Positions 42,684 through 53,126 of a stretch of DNA of 64,000 bases are shown here, piece by piece. The stretch lies in contig OU696571.1 of assembly GCA_916048095.2 (NCBI GenBank), positions 7,696,001-7,760,000 of the forward strand. Direction: 5' to 3'. The notes below the pieces were generated by a model, which saw only the letters and a list, made by a program, of their open reading frames with translations, made no database searches and had not been told where the DNA came from. This stretch comes from Sacculina carcini (Eukaryota; Arthropoda; Thecostraca; Sacculinidae). The stretch's first letter is position 1, and every line of letters starts with the position of its first letter. The position numbers and the translations under genes are program-made.

Positions 42684-43439
42684 ATGGCAAATATGAAGCT
42701 TCATGATATCCTGCGACAGTTCGATGGAGGGCAGGACGTCGTTCAGTGGATAAACAAGCTCGAAAGAGTTGCAAAACTGCAGAAGATCGACGATTTGGCC
42801 AACGTGCTGCCGCTTTTTCTTGACGGAAAAGCCTACGATGTGTATAATGAGATGAACGAGCAGAAGAAGGAAGTGTACGAAGACGTCAGAACGAAACTCC
42901 TCGATGCTTTTTCCGCCAATCGGTTCACCGCATACGAAAGATTCGCATGTAGCAAGTGGAGCGGTGAAACCGCGGACGTTTATATGTCCGCTCTGAGGAA
43001 ACTTGCAAAACTGGCCGAAATCGAGAACGAGGACGTTCTCAAAAATGCTTTCGTGGTCGGTATGCCGCGAGATGTGTCTCGGGAGCTTAGAACAATGCCG
43101 AACATAAAGACGATTGGACTGGATGCCGTGATAGAAAGAGCCCGGGTATTGTTGGAGGATGAGAGAGGAGACGCGGCGATGGTTTCAAAGAACGCGCAAC
43201 CTAGACCGGTCGAGGACAAGAAGCTGTACGGCGGGTGCTTTTTGTGCGGAGGACCGCACTTGGCGAGGAACTGTGGTCGTGCCGTTCGTAGAGGACGTCG
43301 CCAGGTGGAATGCTTCCGATGTGGAGGACCGCACTTTAGGCGATACTGCCCGCAGCCTTCAGACGTCGTTGACTGCTCGGGAAACGACGAGGGGAGAACT
43401 GGTGCGCCGGCAGTTCTCCCGGCTCCCAACGGGCAGTAG
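42684..43439 (+). CDS. Element C gag
   Basis: 252 residues from ATG 42684, the first ATG after the primer site. The capsid-like region MKLHDILRQFDGGQDVVQWI, LPLFLDGKAYDVYNEM, FSANRFTAYERF and VYMSALRKLAKLAEI is shared with E, D and Y. The C-terminus has two Cys/His knuckles of slightly unusual spacing (CFLCGGPHLARNC and CFRCGGPHFRRYC; both CX2CX4HX4C-like with GGPH). It forms the particle shell and binds element RNA. The last ~67 nt overlap pol in the -1 frame and carry the frameshift signal. Intact. Confidence 0.85.
   Translation: MANMKLHDILRQFDGGQDVVQWINKLERVAKLQKIDDLANVLPLFLDGKAYDVYNEMNEQKKEVYEDVRTKLLDAFSANRFTAYERFACSKWSGETADVYMSALRKLAKLAEIENEDVLKNAFVVGMPRDVSRELRTMPNIKTIGLDAVIERARVLLEDERGDAAMVSKNAQPRPVEDKKLYGGCFLCGGPHLARNCGRAVRRGRRQVECFRCGGPHFRRYCPQPSDVVDCSGNDEGRTGAPAVLPAPNGQ
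43379..43420 (+). promoter_or_regulatory. -1 ribosomal frameshift signal of element C (GGGAAAC, 6 nt spacer, 10 bp hairpin)
   Basis: GGGAAAC at 43379-43385 in phase G GGA AAC with gag codons. Spacer 43386-43391. Perfect stem GGGAGAACTG (43392-43401) with CAGTTCTCCC (43411-43420), 9 nt loop. The pol frame is -1 to gag and is open from 43373, just upstream of the heptamer; gag stops at 43437-43439. These are the known parts of a -1 frameshift element. Confidence 0.85.
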
Positions 43440-46306
43440 AGGCGTTACCGTGTGTCCCAGCCACTGTCAACGGACATCAACTGAGTGCGGTTGTCGATAC
43501 GGGATGCACCAAAACGATGGTACTGCGACAATACGTTGGTCGTGCTCATGGTTCTTGTCGTGTTACCAGTGTTGATGGTCGGAGTGTCGAGTGCGCGGGT
43601 ACCGCGACGGTGCTGTTGTCCGTTGGAGGTGAGCTTTTTCGTTTTCATGTTATTGTAGTTGATAAGTTGTTGGGTGACGTCAGAATGATTCTTGGGATGG
43701 ACGCGATCATGAGGCTTGGGGGCGCTTATATTGGAGCAGGAGGAGTGGTGTTTGGTGCGAGAGGTGTTCAGCGAGGTGTTTCGAGCGAGGGCAAATTGGT
43801 AGGCCCGGTGAAAGATGCTGTCTGCGTAGTGAGCGAGAGTACACGGCGTGACTGCGGGGAAACGCCCATTGAGAATGCGACACGTTGTATTTTCATTGAT
43901 GACTGTGACTTTGAGGCGAAATTTGACGGCAACGGCTGGGTGGTCAAATGGAAGTGGAGAGACGGGCCGCCTGTTTTGAGTAATACTGTCGGTTGTTACA
44001 ACAGTGTTCGTGATCCAAAACTGAAGCCAAGATTTGACGAAGAGATCAAACGTTGGATCTCACTTGGTTGGCTGAAACCATGTAACTCTGCTGGAGGTGT
44101 TTTGCCTTTGATGGCAGTTGACCAATCCAACAAGAATAAGGTGAGACCTGTGCTCTACTTCAGGGAACTTAATGCGCACGTACAATGCCACGCAGGCTAC
44201 GACGCACCGGTATGTGGTGAAACACTCAGAAGATGGAGGAAATGGACAGCCCCTCTGAAATTGGTTGATTTAAAATCATCTTACCTACAGATTGGAGTGG
44301 ATGAAAGTCTTTGGAAGTACCAACAAGTGGAGTACGGGAATTCGAGATTCTTTCTGACAAGGCTTGGATTTGGGCTCAACTGCGCACCCCGCATCATGAC
44401 CAAGATTCTAGCTAAGGTTTTGAGCCAAGACGAACGCATTCAAAGTGCCACTGACTCGTACATCGACGACATACTGGTGAACGAAAGCATCGTCAGTGCA
44501 GATGAAGTAGTTCTCCATCTCCGGAAATACGGGCTAGTCGCAAAGGATCCCGAAAAATTAGACAACGGGCGTGTGCTCGGTTTGCAACTAGTTACCCACG
44601 GAAGTGGTGAGTTGATGTTTCGGCGAGGTAACAAGGTGCCAAAATCCGTTGAAGCTGGGCTTACTAAACGTGGCCTATTTTCGCTATGTGGGAAGCTGGT
44701 GGGGCACTACCCTGTAGCGGGTTGGTTAAGGGTGGCAACCAGTTTCGTGAAGAGGTCATCACAGGAGTGTGCATGGGAGGACGTTGTCAGTGAGAGCACA
44801 TTGAAAATGGCGAACTCGATGCTTGGAATGGTTGAAGAATGTGACCCTGTTCGAGGAAAGTGGTATGTACCCAAATCAAAGAAAGGAAAGGTGTGGTGTG
44901 ATGCCAGCAGTTTGGCATTGGGTGTTTTGCTGGAAATAGACGGATCAGGAGTGGAAGACGCATCATGGTTGCGCAAAACGAATGACGCCAATCACATTAA
45001 CCTTGTCGAGCTGGACGCCGTACTGAAGGGAATCAATCTAGCTGTCAAGTGGGGATTGGACGAGATTGAGGTGATTACTGATTCAATGACAGTTATGGGG
45101 TGGCTGAGGTCTACGCTTAGTGGTGAGCGCAGAGTGAAGAGTAGCAGTGCGGCTGAAGTGCTGATTCTGCGCCGGCTGGGCCTCCTGAGCGCCATGGTCA
45201 CCGAGCTTGCGATCACAATCAAACCCTCATTCATAAGGTCTGAAAGTAACAAAGCGGATAGGCTAACGCGTGTTCCCAAGTCATGGCTGGAACTACGCCG
45301 TGAGAACAGTGACGAAATATGTGCATTGACACTTCATGAAATGCATGCACAACATTATTTCGGAGTGGACAGGACTCTCTCGTTGGCGAGAATGGTGGAC
45401 CCAGATACGACGAGGTCCCAGGTAAAAAGATGCGTCAGAGAGTGCGTTCAATGCCAGTCGATTGATCCGGCGCCGTCCAGCCATCAACCTGGATATCTGA
45501 GTGTGGACGAAAACTGGTGTCGACTGGCGGCAGATGTGACCCAGTACAGAGGCCAGTCTTATCTGACAATCGTGGATTCTGGGCCTTGTAGGTTCGCCGT
45601 GTGGAAAAGAATACGGTCGGAAAACGCTGACGATATCGCGAGGGTAATTCACGAGCTTTTCCTCGAACGTGGACCGGCTGCAGAACTTCTCCTAGACAAC
45701 AGCCCAGCTTTCAAATCATCAAAGCTTGCGGATGTTTGCGATAGATGGGGTGTGAAGCGCAGATATCGTGCAGCATATAGACCCTCAGGTAACGGAATCG
45801 TCGAGCGGCACCATAGGACGATCAAGCGTATGGCGGAGCGGTGCAGAACAACACCTATCGAGGTGTTGTTTTGGTACAATATGGCCCCAGCAGATTCCAA
45901 CGAGGCGACGGTGTCCCCCGCGCATGGCATTTATAAGTACCAGTGGCGACATCCGTCGGCGAGGAAGGATCTTCCTGAGGGAGATGGTGGTGTTTGGCGT
46001 GTTGGTGATGACGTCTGGGTGAAGCCGAAGGATGCACGTTGCACGACGCGCTGGAGAAGAGGTCGCATCACCGGAGTAGTTTCGCCCAACAACGTCGAAG
46101 TTGACGGTGTGTCACGCCACGTTCTGAACATTCGGCGAGTATTAGGGAGGGAGTCCGAGGACGAGAGCGAATGTTCACAGGACGAGACGGATCCGGTGAT
46201 TTCCCAAGGACGTGTTGAGAACGTGGATCAAGAGACGGAACCCGAGTTTGTGCCAAGGTCAACGCGAGAAAGACGAGCACCGGCGTGGCTCGACGACTAC
46301 GTATAA
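43386..46306 (+). CDS. Element C pol: protease, RT, unusual RNase H, integrase
   Basis: Entered by -1 frameshifting; the first in-frame ATG (43517) lies inside the protease, so it is not the natural start. Protease: VVDTGCTKTMVLRQ near 43487 and MILGMDAIMRLGG. RT: VRPVLYFRELNAHVQCH, LKLVDLKSSYLQIGV, FFLTRLGFGLNCAPRIM and catalytic YIDDILV (~44458). RNase H: VWCDASSLALGVLLEIDG, HINLVELDAVLKGINLAV, EVITDSMTVMGWL and NKADRLTR. Integrase: HEMHAQHYFGVDRTL with CVRECVQCQS, then D in LAADVTQY, D in LLDNSPAF and E in NGIVERHHR; a C-terminal module (VWVKPKDARCTTRWRRGRI) follows. No stop codon; looks functional. Confidence 0.88.
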
Positions 46307-46360
46307 CTTTACCTGTATGTTAATATGTCTGATAATTTTGATGTGTACATCATGGGGGCG

Positions 46361-46809
46361 TGTGGTGTATTACTGTGGTATTAGTGCGTGTGTGTGCGTT
46401 AGGGATATGGTGTTTGCATAAGCAAGTGTGTATGTGTATGTGAGTGAAAGTGTGCGTGTTTGTGTGGCTGTGATCCTTGCGCGAGCGGTAGGTGTTTGTT
46501 TTGTGAATGCGTGCGTGTCTGGTTGTACAGGCAGATGGTGTGCATGTATGTGTTTGTGTGTGGGAGCGCGCGTGTACTGTACTGTGTTGGTAACTAGGGG
46601 AAATGTGGAGCGTTCGAGGGCAGTTGGTTTAGTGGTGTGAACTGGGAGCGTGGGGCGAACGAGTGCGTTGGCAAGAGGGTATCTGTGTTGTGTGGAGTTA
46701 ACGCTTTGTCGCGGGATCGTGTAGATTCGTGCGTGGATTCGTGGTCATTAACATATCGCAGTTTTCATCACGTTATTTTTTCTGTACATCGTTGTTGAAT
46801 ACATTCACA
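46361..46809 (+). repeat. 3' LTR of element C
   Basis: 449 bp, identical by eye to the 5' LTR; followed by GGCTC. Confidence 0.92.
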
Positions 46810-46814
46810 GGCTC

Positions 46815-48574
46815 CTCTGCTGGCGTTTTATGATAAGGATGCCCCGGCGACTGTTCAGTGTGATGCGTCTTCATCCGGTCTGGGTGCTGTGCTGCTGCAG
46901 AAGGGGCGTCCAGTGGTGTACTGTTCCAGAGCGCTGACCGAGTCGGAGAAAGCTTACTCGCAAATAGAGAAAGAGTTGCTAGCGGTTACATTTGCAATGA
47001 AAAGGTTAGACCAGTTTGTATACGCTCGGCACGTAACAATTCAGACGGATCATAAGCCGCTGGTTGCCATTCGTGAAAAGCCTCTTGTGGAAGCACCGCT
47101 TCGCTTACAGAGAATGTTGATGACCTTGCAACGATATCAATTTGAATTAAAATACACACCTGGATCGGAAGTTCCTGTGGCTGATGCTCTGAGCCGTGCA
47201 CCGATGTCGAACACTCTTGAGAGAGCGACGTGGGCGGTGGAAATGAATGAACTCAGTCTGTCTGATGAGTTAGCGGTAACGGATGCGCGCTTGGAAAAAT
47301 ACAGAGAAGCGACGTTGGCAGATCCAGGCTTACAAAAAGTGCGTGAGTACGTAATAAGTGGGTGGCCGGAACAACGAAGCAGTGTCGATCAGGTAGCGGC
47401 CCCTTACTGGTCAGTGAAACATGAGTTGTCTGTTCAGAACGGTCTGGTTTACAAGTCAAACAGGCTGGTCATTCCATCGTCAATGAGACTTGAATTGTTA
47501 AATAGGTTTCACAGAAGTCACATTGGAGTGGCTTCAATACTCAGGCTGGCCCGGGATAATGCCTTTTGGCCCGGAATGACGGCAATGGTGAGGGACAAGA
47601 TATTACGATGTGAAATATGCATTTCATACCGTCCCCAACAGCCTCCAGAGCCATTAACGCCGCACGAGGTGCCAAGTCGGCAGTGGCAAAAAGTTGGCAC
47701 GGATATATTCGAATTTCGCGGTGCTCATTATCTCGTTTTAGTCGATTACTTCAGTGGATATATTGAAGTTGAACGATTGTCGCCTGTAACAACGACGGCT
47801 TTGACAAATATTCTCTCCCACCAATTTGCTCGTTATGGTGTGCCGGAAGTACTTGTGTCTGATAACGGGCCACAATTTGCCAGTCTTAACTTCAAAGAGT
47901 TTGCGTTATTTGTGGATATGTTGCATATAACGTCAAGTCCGAGGTATCCGCAGTCGAATGGTCGTGCAGAAAACGCTGTCAAGCTAATCAAGGGGATCTT
48001 CCGAAAAGCGCACGATACTCGGCAGAATCCCATATGGGCGCTCATGCTTTGGCGAAATACACCCATTCAATATACAGCCTTCTCGCCGGCGCACGTTATG
48101 TTCGGACGTCGGTGTCGCACTCTAATGCCCACAACCCGACGTTCATTAGAGCCGGATCCTCCTAAAGGGGTTCGGGACAATTTGCTGAATAGCAAAGCCG
48201 ATCAAAAACATTATTATGATCATCAGGGAGTGCGGTCATTGCCGCCGATTCGTCCAGGGACAGCAGTTCGGGTAAAACGGCCGGATCAAAACTCGTGGTC
48301 ACGGGGAGAATGTGTAAGGAAGCTACCCTATAAGTCGTATTTGGTAAAAGTGGGTAGCACACTGTATCGACGAAATCGCCGTCATATTTTGATGACAGGG
48401 GAAGATAATCCCGTGCAGTCGACCCGTAGCTACCAGATGATCCAAGGGCTTCCCAGCCCTGAGGTCCTCCCGTCCAACAGGTCAAACACAACAGGCAATG
48501 AGGATCGTGTGTTACCGCGGCGGTCTATGCGTATTCGTCGACCGCCGGCGTATTTGAATGATGATGTGCCGTGA
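46815..48574 (+). pseudogene. Element B RNase H and integrase (second part of gag-pol)
   Basis: Resumes in the same frame after C. RNase H: VQCDASSSGLGAVLLQKGRP, YSQIEKELLAVTFAMKRL, IQTDHKPLVAI. Integrase HHCC finger: HRSHIGVASILRLA and CEICISYRP; core: GTDIFEFRGAHYLVLVDYFS, VSDNGPQFAS, QSNGRAENAVK. The C-terminal part RPGTAVRVKRPDQNSWSRGE ends RRPPAYLNDDVP. Intact wording with no stop; separated from its start only by C. Confidence 0.85.
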
Positions 48575-48710
48575 ACGCGTGTTATGCAATGCCATTTCAT
48601 GTGGTATGTATGTTGTGATTAACTTGGAGGGGGAGGTATAACGTGTGTATGTATGTGCGTGTATTTTATTTCATGTTTTATATAGGTTGTGATTGACTTG
48701 GAGGGGGAGG

Positions 48711-48874
48711 TGTCACATATGTATGTAGATATATGTGCGTGTGTGTTATGAACAGTGCGTGACGTCACGCGTCACGCCACTGTCGTGGGAGTGGCTTGAC
48801 GGTGCGCACGCGGGGGCTCGGGAGTGTGGCGCAGGACAGTGTGCAATACATGGTCGTATGATCAACATGTTACA
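48711..48874 (+). repeat. 3' LTR of element B
   Basis: 164 bp, TGTCACATATG...GTTACA, preceded by GGAGGGGGAGG. The 5' copy lacks the GTGCGTGTGTG...GTCACGC segment. Confidence 0.9.
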
Positions 48875-48879
48875 GCAGT

Positions 48880-49538
48880 GTGAACATGATTGAGTTGCAT
48901 TGTTTTGTGCAGATGTTTCTCGCGGTGATTGCTTGCGTGAATTGTAAACAGCGTTAGTGTGTTCTATTGCCGACAATTCCGCCGTCAGATGAGGAGCGCT
49001 CATCATGGCTGATTGCTGCTTTGCAGACTCATAGGCTTCTGCCATTTTCATCAGCGAGTCTAATGTGAGCGAAGCATCTCGCAAAAACCGCTCACGGAGG
49101 TTCGGGTAGATGGTGTGCTCAACCACCTGGTCGCGTATGATTTCGTCGGTCAAATCACCGTACTTGCAGTTCATCGCTAGACCCCGTAATGCTGATATGT
49201 AGTCGGCCGTTGTCTGCTGCCTCCTCTGTTTTAAACTGAATCGTTCAGCAATGACATTGACTTTTGCACCGTAGTAGTCAGACAACTGTCGCATTGCCAA
49301 TGCGCTCTCTGATTCGTTCTCGCGCTTCACAGTAGGTGGGAGTGAGCGGAAAACACGTAGAGCTTCAGCTCCGATTGAGTGCAGAAGTAGAGCACGCTTT
49401 CGATCCTCGGCGAACTTGTTTCCGTCTACAGCGAGCATGTAATTCTCAAAGGAATATCTCCACTCGTCCCATGGAATCAATGGTTTGCCAGGTTGAGGCA
49501 AAAACGGAAGCGGCGGCGTAATACTCTGAATACTCATA
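48880..49538 (-). pseudogene. Element A gag (interrupted by B)
   Basis: Starts at ATG 49538 (a TTG-initiated frame extends 10 codons further). Capsid-like Gag of the Mag type: PPLPFLPQPGKPLIPWDEWR, AEDRKRALLLHSIGAEALRV, FSLKQRRQQTTADYISALRG, YPNLRERFLRDASLTLDSLM. It breaks off in the Cys/His region (NNATQSCSHC) at the GCAGT duplication and resumes at 39701 with the rest of the knuckles. No stops on this side. Confidence 0.85.
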
Positions 49539-49594
49539 TCAACTTTAGTGGGTTTGACACGAGCCAAAATTACCTGTGGGTCCTCGTCGCCAAT

Positions 49595-49852
49595 TGTAGT
49601 GGCTTCGTGTAATTACGATAATCATCCACAATAACCAATAATCACAAACAGAGCAGAAACATAAACGGAACACAGTTAATACAATCAACGTTAATCGCGC
49701 GTACAAACAGCACACCTTGACACTCGTGCCCAGACTGCCTGACCCAACACGGTCAAGTTCCGTGTCACATTCTAGTTACGTCATCTAGTGTCGGCCAGGG
49801 AGATTACACAGTACATTTCAAATAATGCGACCGTATAGGTGGCGATACTACA
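49595..49852 (-). repeat. 5' LTR of element A
   Basis: 258 bp. The minus-strand primer site TGGCGACGAGGAC lies 2 nt inside; AGGAG follows at 49853-49857. Confidence 0.9.
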
Positions 49853-49997
49853 AGGAGATTTGCACATATACGAACATTGAAGGAAACGCGATACTCAAAG
49901 ATGAGTGGAGGCAGCTAGATATTGAAGAACTGAAGAAATTCATTGGAACTCCTCTGCTCATTGGTGTTCATAAATCCAGACAGACAGTTTATAAATA

Positions 49998-50865
49998 AGA
50001 TAAATCAACCGTGCATTTTTTAGGTGGGTCATTTTTGGCCTTTTTTCGTCGGCGCATTTGCCTTATGTGGTTTGAGACACCTGGCAACCCTGCCCCACAT
50101 CTGGCAGTTCAGGTGTGGTGTTTGATTGGTATGAGAATAACGCTTCAGACGTGTATCTATGTTTAGTAAACATGTCTGTTGAATATTTCCATGAACATAG
50201 CATGGTTTGTAAGTATGTTAGGTTGTATGGTTGATGTTTAGTATGTAAGGTTGTACCTGGAAACCAAATGTTTATCCTAGGTTGTGTATATTGCTGTTCT
50301 TTTTTGGGTAGCTCTTCGGTTGATGTCGATCATTTAGCGCTGCACTGCACCTCGGTTGTTCTATGCTGTCGTACATCACGTGTCAGTTAGTTTTCTGTAA
50401 AGCACAACTGTGTCATGTAATTAATGTACTGTATGTTACCAAATCAAACGGATCTGAATACAATTAATTTACAAACAACCGTGCACCTGATAGTATTGAC
50501 ATGATAGAGCACAATATTGCACTTCCCTTCAAAGCCCGGCAAGCAAATGTATATCATTGAAGTACTTCAGTAACTGTCGAATCGCGCTCGGATGGTCAGT
50601 ATGTGAGACATTAGCGAGATTTAAATGCATAGTTGTGCAGTGGCAGTAAGATAGACTTGCTGTGAGACCTCATACAACCCGCGTGACGTGGTTTCTAGTT
50701 GCATTTGTTATGTCTCATCACTCATCACTTGTCGCATCTGTCCCGAAGACCACCCCAAGTAGTTCATCGATACATAGGGTCCATATGCTTCCGCACCGGG
50801 TTTACGATAATAAAGCTCAAGGTTAAAATATATTGTAATGTCAGGTGTACGGCTAGCCATCGTAA
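49998..50865. other. Unassigned sequence between the piggyBac remnant and Harbinger
   Basis: Mixed-composition sequence without recognisable domain, repeat or RNA gene. GTATGTTAGGTTGTATGG-like words recur near 50210-50260. Confidence 0.4.
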
Positions 50866-51269
50866 GGCACCTTTCACACTAGGCAACTAGTTGCGCCAGC
50901 CAGTTGCCGCAACTAGTTGCCTAGTATGAAAGGACAGGCAACCATCGTTGGGCAACTGGTTTTCATATTGTGTTGCTCGCGTTTTCAAAGCACGTGACAT
51001 GACGGTGATGGATCCTGCGATCTGTAAGCTCGTAACTCATGTGTGTTATTTAAGTTCATCAAATTCAGTTGTGAATATGGTGTCATTGGAAGAAGAGCTA
51101 CTTTTGACATTGATGGTCAAGAAGAATCAAGTGATTCTTGGGTACGTAAAGACAATCCCGCAAGAAAAATGCATGGCATTATATGCTATCCTCACCTGTA
51201 ACCGAGTAAAGCCAATTTCGTTCCTCGAGGTGACCGAGTAATTATGGATAGAAACATCGACACGGTTTT

Positions 51270-53094
51270 ACGAAAAAAACAAGTTTCCGCCTTGGTGCTT
51301 TGGATGGAAAGCACATCAAGGTAATCAAACCAGAAGCAAGTGGATCACTGTATTATAATTACAAATATTATTTCTCCGTATCACTTCTTGCTCTTTGTAA
51401 CAGAAATATAAAACTCGAATAGATTACAGACAGTCGCGCGTGGGCATCACTGCCCCACGCGCGCCCACAAGACGTCACACCACACTCGTACCACCAACCA
51501 GACTTCTAGCTCACACCGTGACACACGGGATCACACACGTACACACACGCGCACAGTCCTCACCCGCTGCAACAACCAATCAGCGGCGAGCCGGTCATTC
51601 GCACGCCGCCGCTGGCATGGACAATTCACAAACGCATACACACACAGCTATACACAACTATACACACTTGCTCACACACTCTCGCACGCAATACGCAATT
51701 CAACTGTACACTCTCACACATAGACACATTAACACGCACACACACTCTCTCACTGCACACAATCACACTACACATCCACTTGTTTTTATAGAAACAAATC
51801 AACTAAAGAACGTACAATCATAAAAACGCAAACCAAGCGAAAATGAACGAATTAAAAAGCCTAACTCGACGACGGCCTCTACCAGACGCACACACATTAG
51901 CTGCGGCGAAGCACAACACTTTGGGCCCCAGCATCCACCACGCTCCCGCCTCCGCCCGTGCTCTTCAGTGCTTCACCACAGCCTGCCGTCCTCTTCATCG
52001 CCGGCTGCCGCGACAGGGCACAACAACACTACCCCAGCATCCAACATGCTACCGTCGACACCCGTGCTCTTCAGCACCCTGCCGCAGACAGCCGTGACGT
52101 CGCCGCACACGCAGGCCACGCCGTCGTCGTCGATCCTTTCCTCCTCCGGCCTCAGTAGCACCTTTCTTTCGCCTGCCCTTCATCACCAGCAGCCTCCACC
52201 AGCAAACTGCCAGCTGCCCGGCGACGAGTCCACCACCAGTGCAGGCGGGACGACGAGCAACCCTCGGCCACAGCTCCACCGCTGCTTCCTGCCGGCACCA
52301 TGCTCTCCTGCCGTCCCCCTGCAAACCAACCTGACACGCCGCCGAGCACCTCCACATCTTCCAAGCCACTCCTAATACTGGAGGGCACTATCTCCGCTGC
52401 TGAAGCCGGATCGCAGAATAACAATACTTCCAAAACATAAAGGCCGAAATTGCTTGTAACAGAAAAAAAACTCAAATAGATTACAGACAGGCGCGCGTGG
52501 GCATCACTGCCCCACACGCGCACACAAGACGTCACACCACAATTGCACCACCAAGCAGACTTCTAGCTCACACCGTGACACACGGGAGCACACACGGACA
52601 CACACGCGCACAGTCCTCACCCGCCGCAACAACCAATCAGCGACGAGCCGGCCATTCGCTCGCCGCCGCGGGGCATGGACAATTTACAAACGCATACACA
52701 CACAGGTATACACAACTATACACACTTGCTCAAACACTCTCGCACGCAATACGCAATTCAACTGTACACGATCACACATTAACACGTTCACGCACACACA
52801 ATCTCAGTCAACGTAGACACAATCTCTCACACACACTCTCTCACTGCACACAATCACACTAAACTCTTTGTGATGCATCGTATAATTTCCGCTTCAATGA
52901 TGTGAGCTCGTACGGAAAATCTTCAGACTTAACTGTGTTAAAAATAGTGTGTTCTTCAAGAGATTGTCGAACAAAACTTTTAATATTCCTCCGCCAGTTG
53001 AGTCACACTGTGGATTTGAGACTCCAATGCCGTTTGTGTTTGTGGCTGAGGAAGCATTTGGCTGGGCAAGAAAGCATGCGGTCATATTATGGTG
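51270..53094 (+). pseudogene. Harbinger transposase remnant, split by zeta
   Basis: Before the insertion: [34 protein letters not shown] (about 51295-51395), which holds the first catalytic Asp (GALDG) and the SGSLYYNYK...FS signature of the Harbinger DDE nuclease. After it (52864 on): CDASYNFRFNDVSSYGKSSD (second Asp), then, after a frameshift, FNIPPPVES, MPFVFVAEEAF and KHAVILW-like sequence near 53000-53090. The N-terminal helix-turn-helix and the C-terminal end are missing. An upstream frame (50948-51241) is too diverged to assign. Confidence 0.8.
51396..52863 (-). mobile_element. Element zeta: non-autonomous LTR element of the alpha/X family
   Basis: LTRs at 51396-51772 and 52454-52863 (377 and 410 bp), interior 681 bp. 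CTCTT is duplicated at 51391-51395 and 52864-52868. Minus-strand sense: primer-site-like AGCAATTTCGGC (52442-52453) adjoins the right LTR. LTRs share with X the GC-rich hairpin, CACACCGTGA(C/A)ACACGGGA, CCAATCAGCGG and (CA)n-rich segments. Interior open frames (up to 135 codons) are low complexity, without gag or pol motifs. The interior aligns with those of alpha and X. Confidence 0.85.
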
Positions 53095-53126
53095 AGTTTT
53101 TGAGTTTTTATATATGTTTTTATTGT

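Larger units (their letters stand above)
42220..46809 (+). mobile_element. Element C: complete Ty3/gypsy-like LTR retrotransposon with -1 frameshift and 5'-tRNA primer site
   Basis: 4590 bp. LTRs at 42220-42668 and 46361-46809 are both 449 bp and look identical along their length, and GGCTC is duplicated, so insertion was very recent. Order: LTR, primer site (42669-42680), gag (42684-43439), -1 frameshift signal (43379-43420), pol (to 46306), a short CATGGGGGCG purine-rich tract, LTR. All catalytic motifs of protease, RT, RNase H and integrase are present with no stop codon. It is the youngest layer of the nest and a candidate autonomous partner for D, Y, alpha, X and zeta. Confidence 0.92.
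39707..48874 (+). mobile_element. Element B: Ty3/gypsy retrotransposon, split by element C
   Basis: TGTCACATATG...CATGTTACA LTRs at 39707-39829 (123 bp, with a ~41 bp internal deletion) and 48711-48874 (164 bp), GCAGT duplication. A TGATGTCAGAAG primer-site-like sequence follows the left LTR. The polypurine tract GGAGGGGGAGG lies before the right LTR, with a second copy 77 bp upstream (about 48624-48640). Coding runs as one gag-pol frame, 39924-42219 then 46815-48574, interrupted only by C. No stop or frameshift was seen, so B was probably functional until C landed. Confidence 0.9.
36069..49852 (-). mobile_element. Element A: Ty3/gypsy (Mag-like) retrotransposon, split by element B
   Basis: LTRs of 258 bp at 36069-36326 and 49595-49852, TGTAGTGG...ATACTACA on the plus strand, differing at only about three or four positions. 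AGGAG is duplicated at 36064-36068 and 49853-49857. On the minus strand a canonical primer site TGGCGACGAGGAC lies 2 nt inside the right LTR and the polypurine tract AAGTGAGGGGATG adjoins the left one. Gag begins at 49538 and pol ends at 36339. B (39707-48874) sits in the gag zinc-finger region. Removing B leaves one gag-pol frame with a single stop at 36852-36854. Confidence 0.9.
35660..49997 (+). pseudogene. piggyBac-like transposase remnant split by element A
   Basis: The left part (35660-36068) begins MAQNNLAVEEIRKILAEDNA and is acidic (ESEMEDDNYIPSDDDGEID), with a stop at codon 44 and more acidic sequence after it. The end before the insertion reads SLQHFYYFFEIHFSR. The right part (49858-49997) continues ICTYTNIEGNAI, WRQLDIEELKKFIGTPLLIGVHKSR and a stop. 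Acidic N-terminus, FF, TN and the ELKKFIG...GV motif are those of the piggyBac DDE transposase N-terminal region. The catalytic domain is absent. Element A interrupts it with an AGGAG duplication. Confidence 0.75.

Noticed and set aside
51968-52375. Ser/Pro-rich frame in zeta
   Set aside because: On the strand opposite to the element sense, with no recognisable motif.
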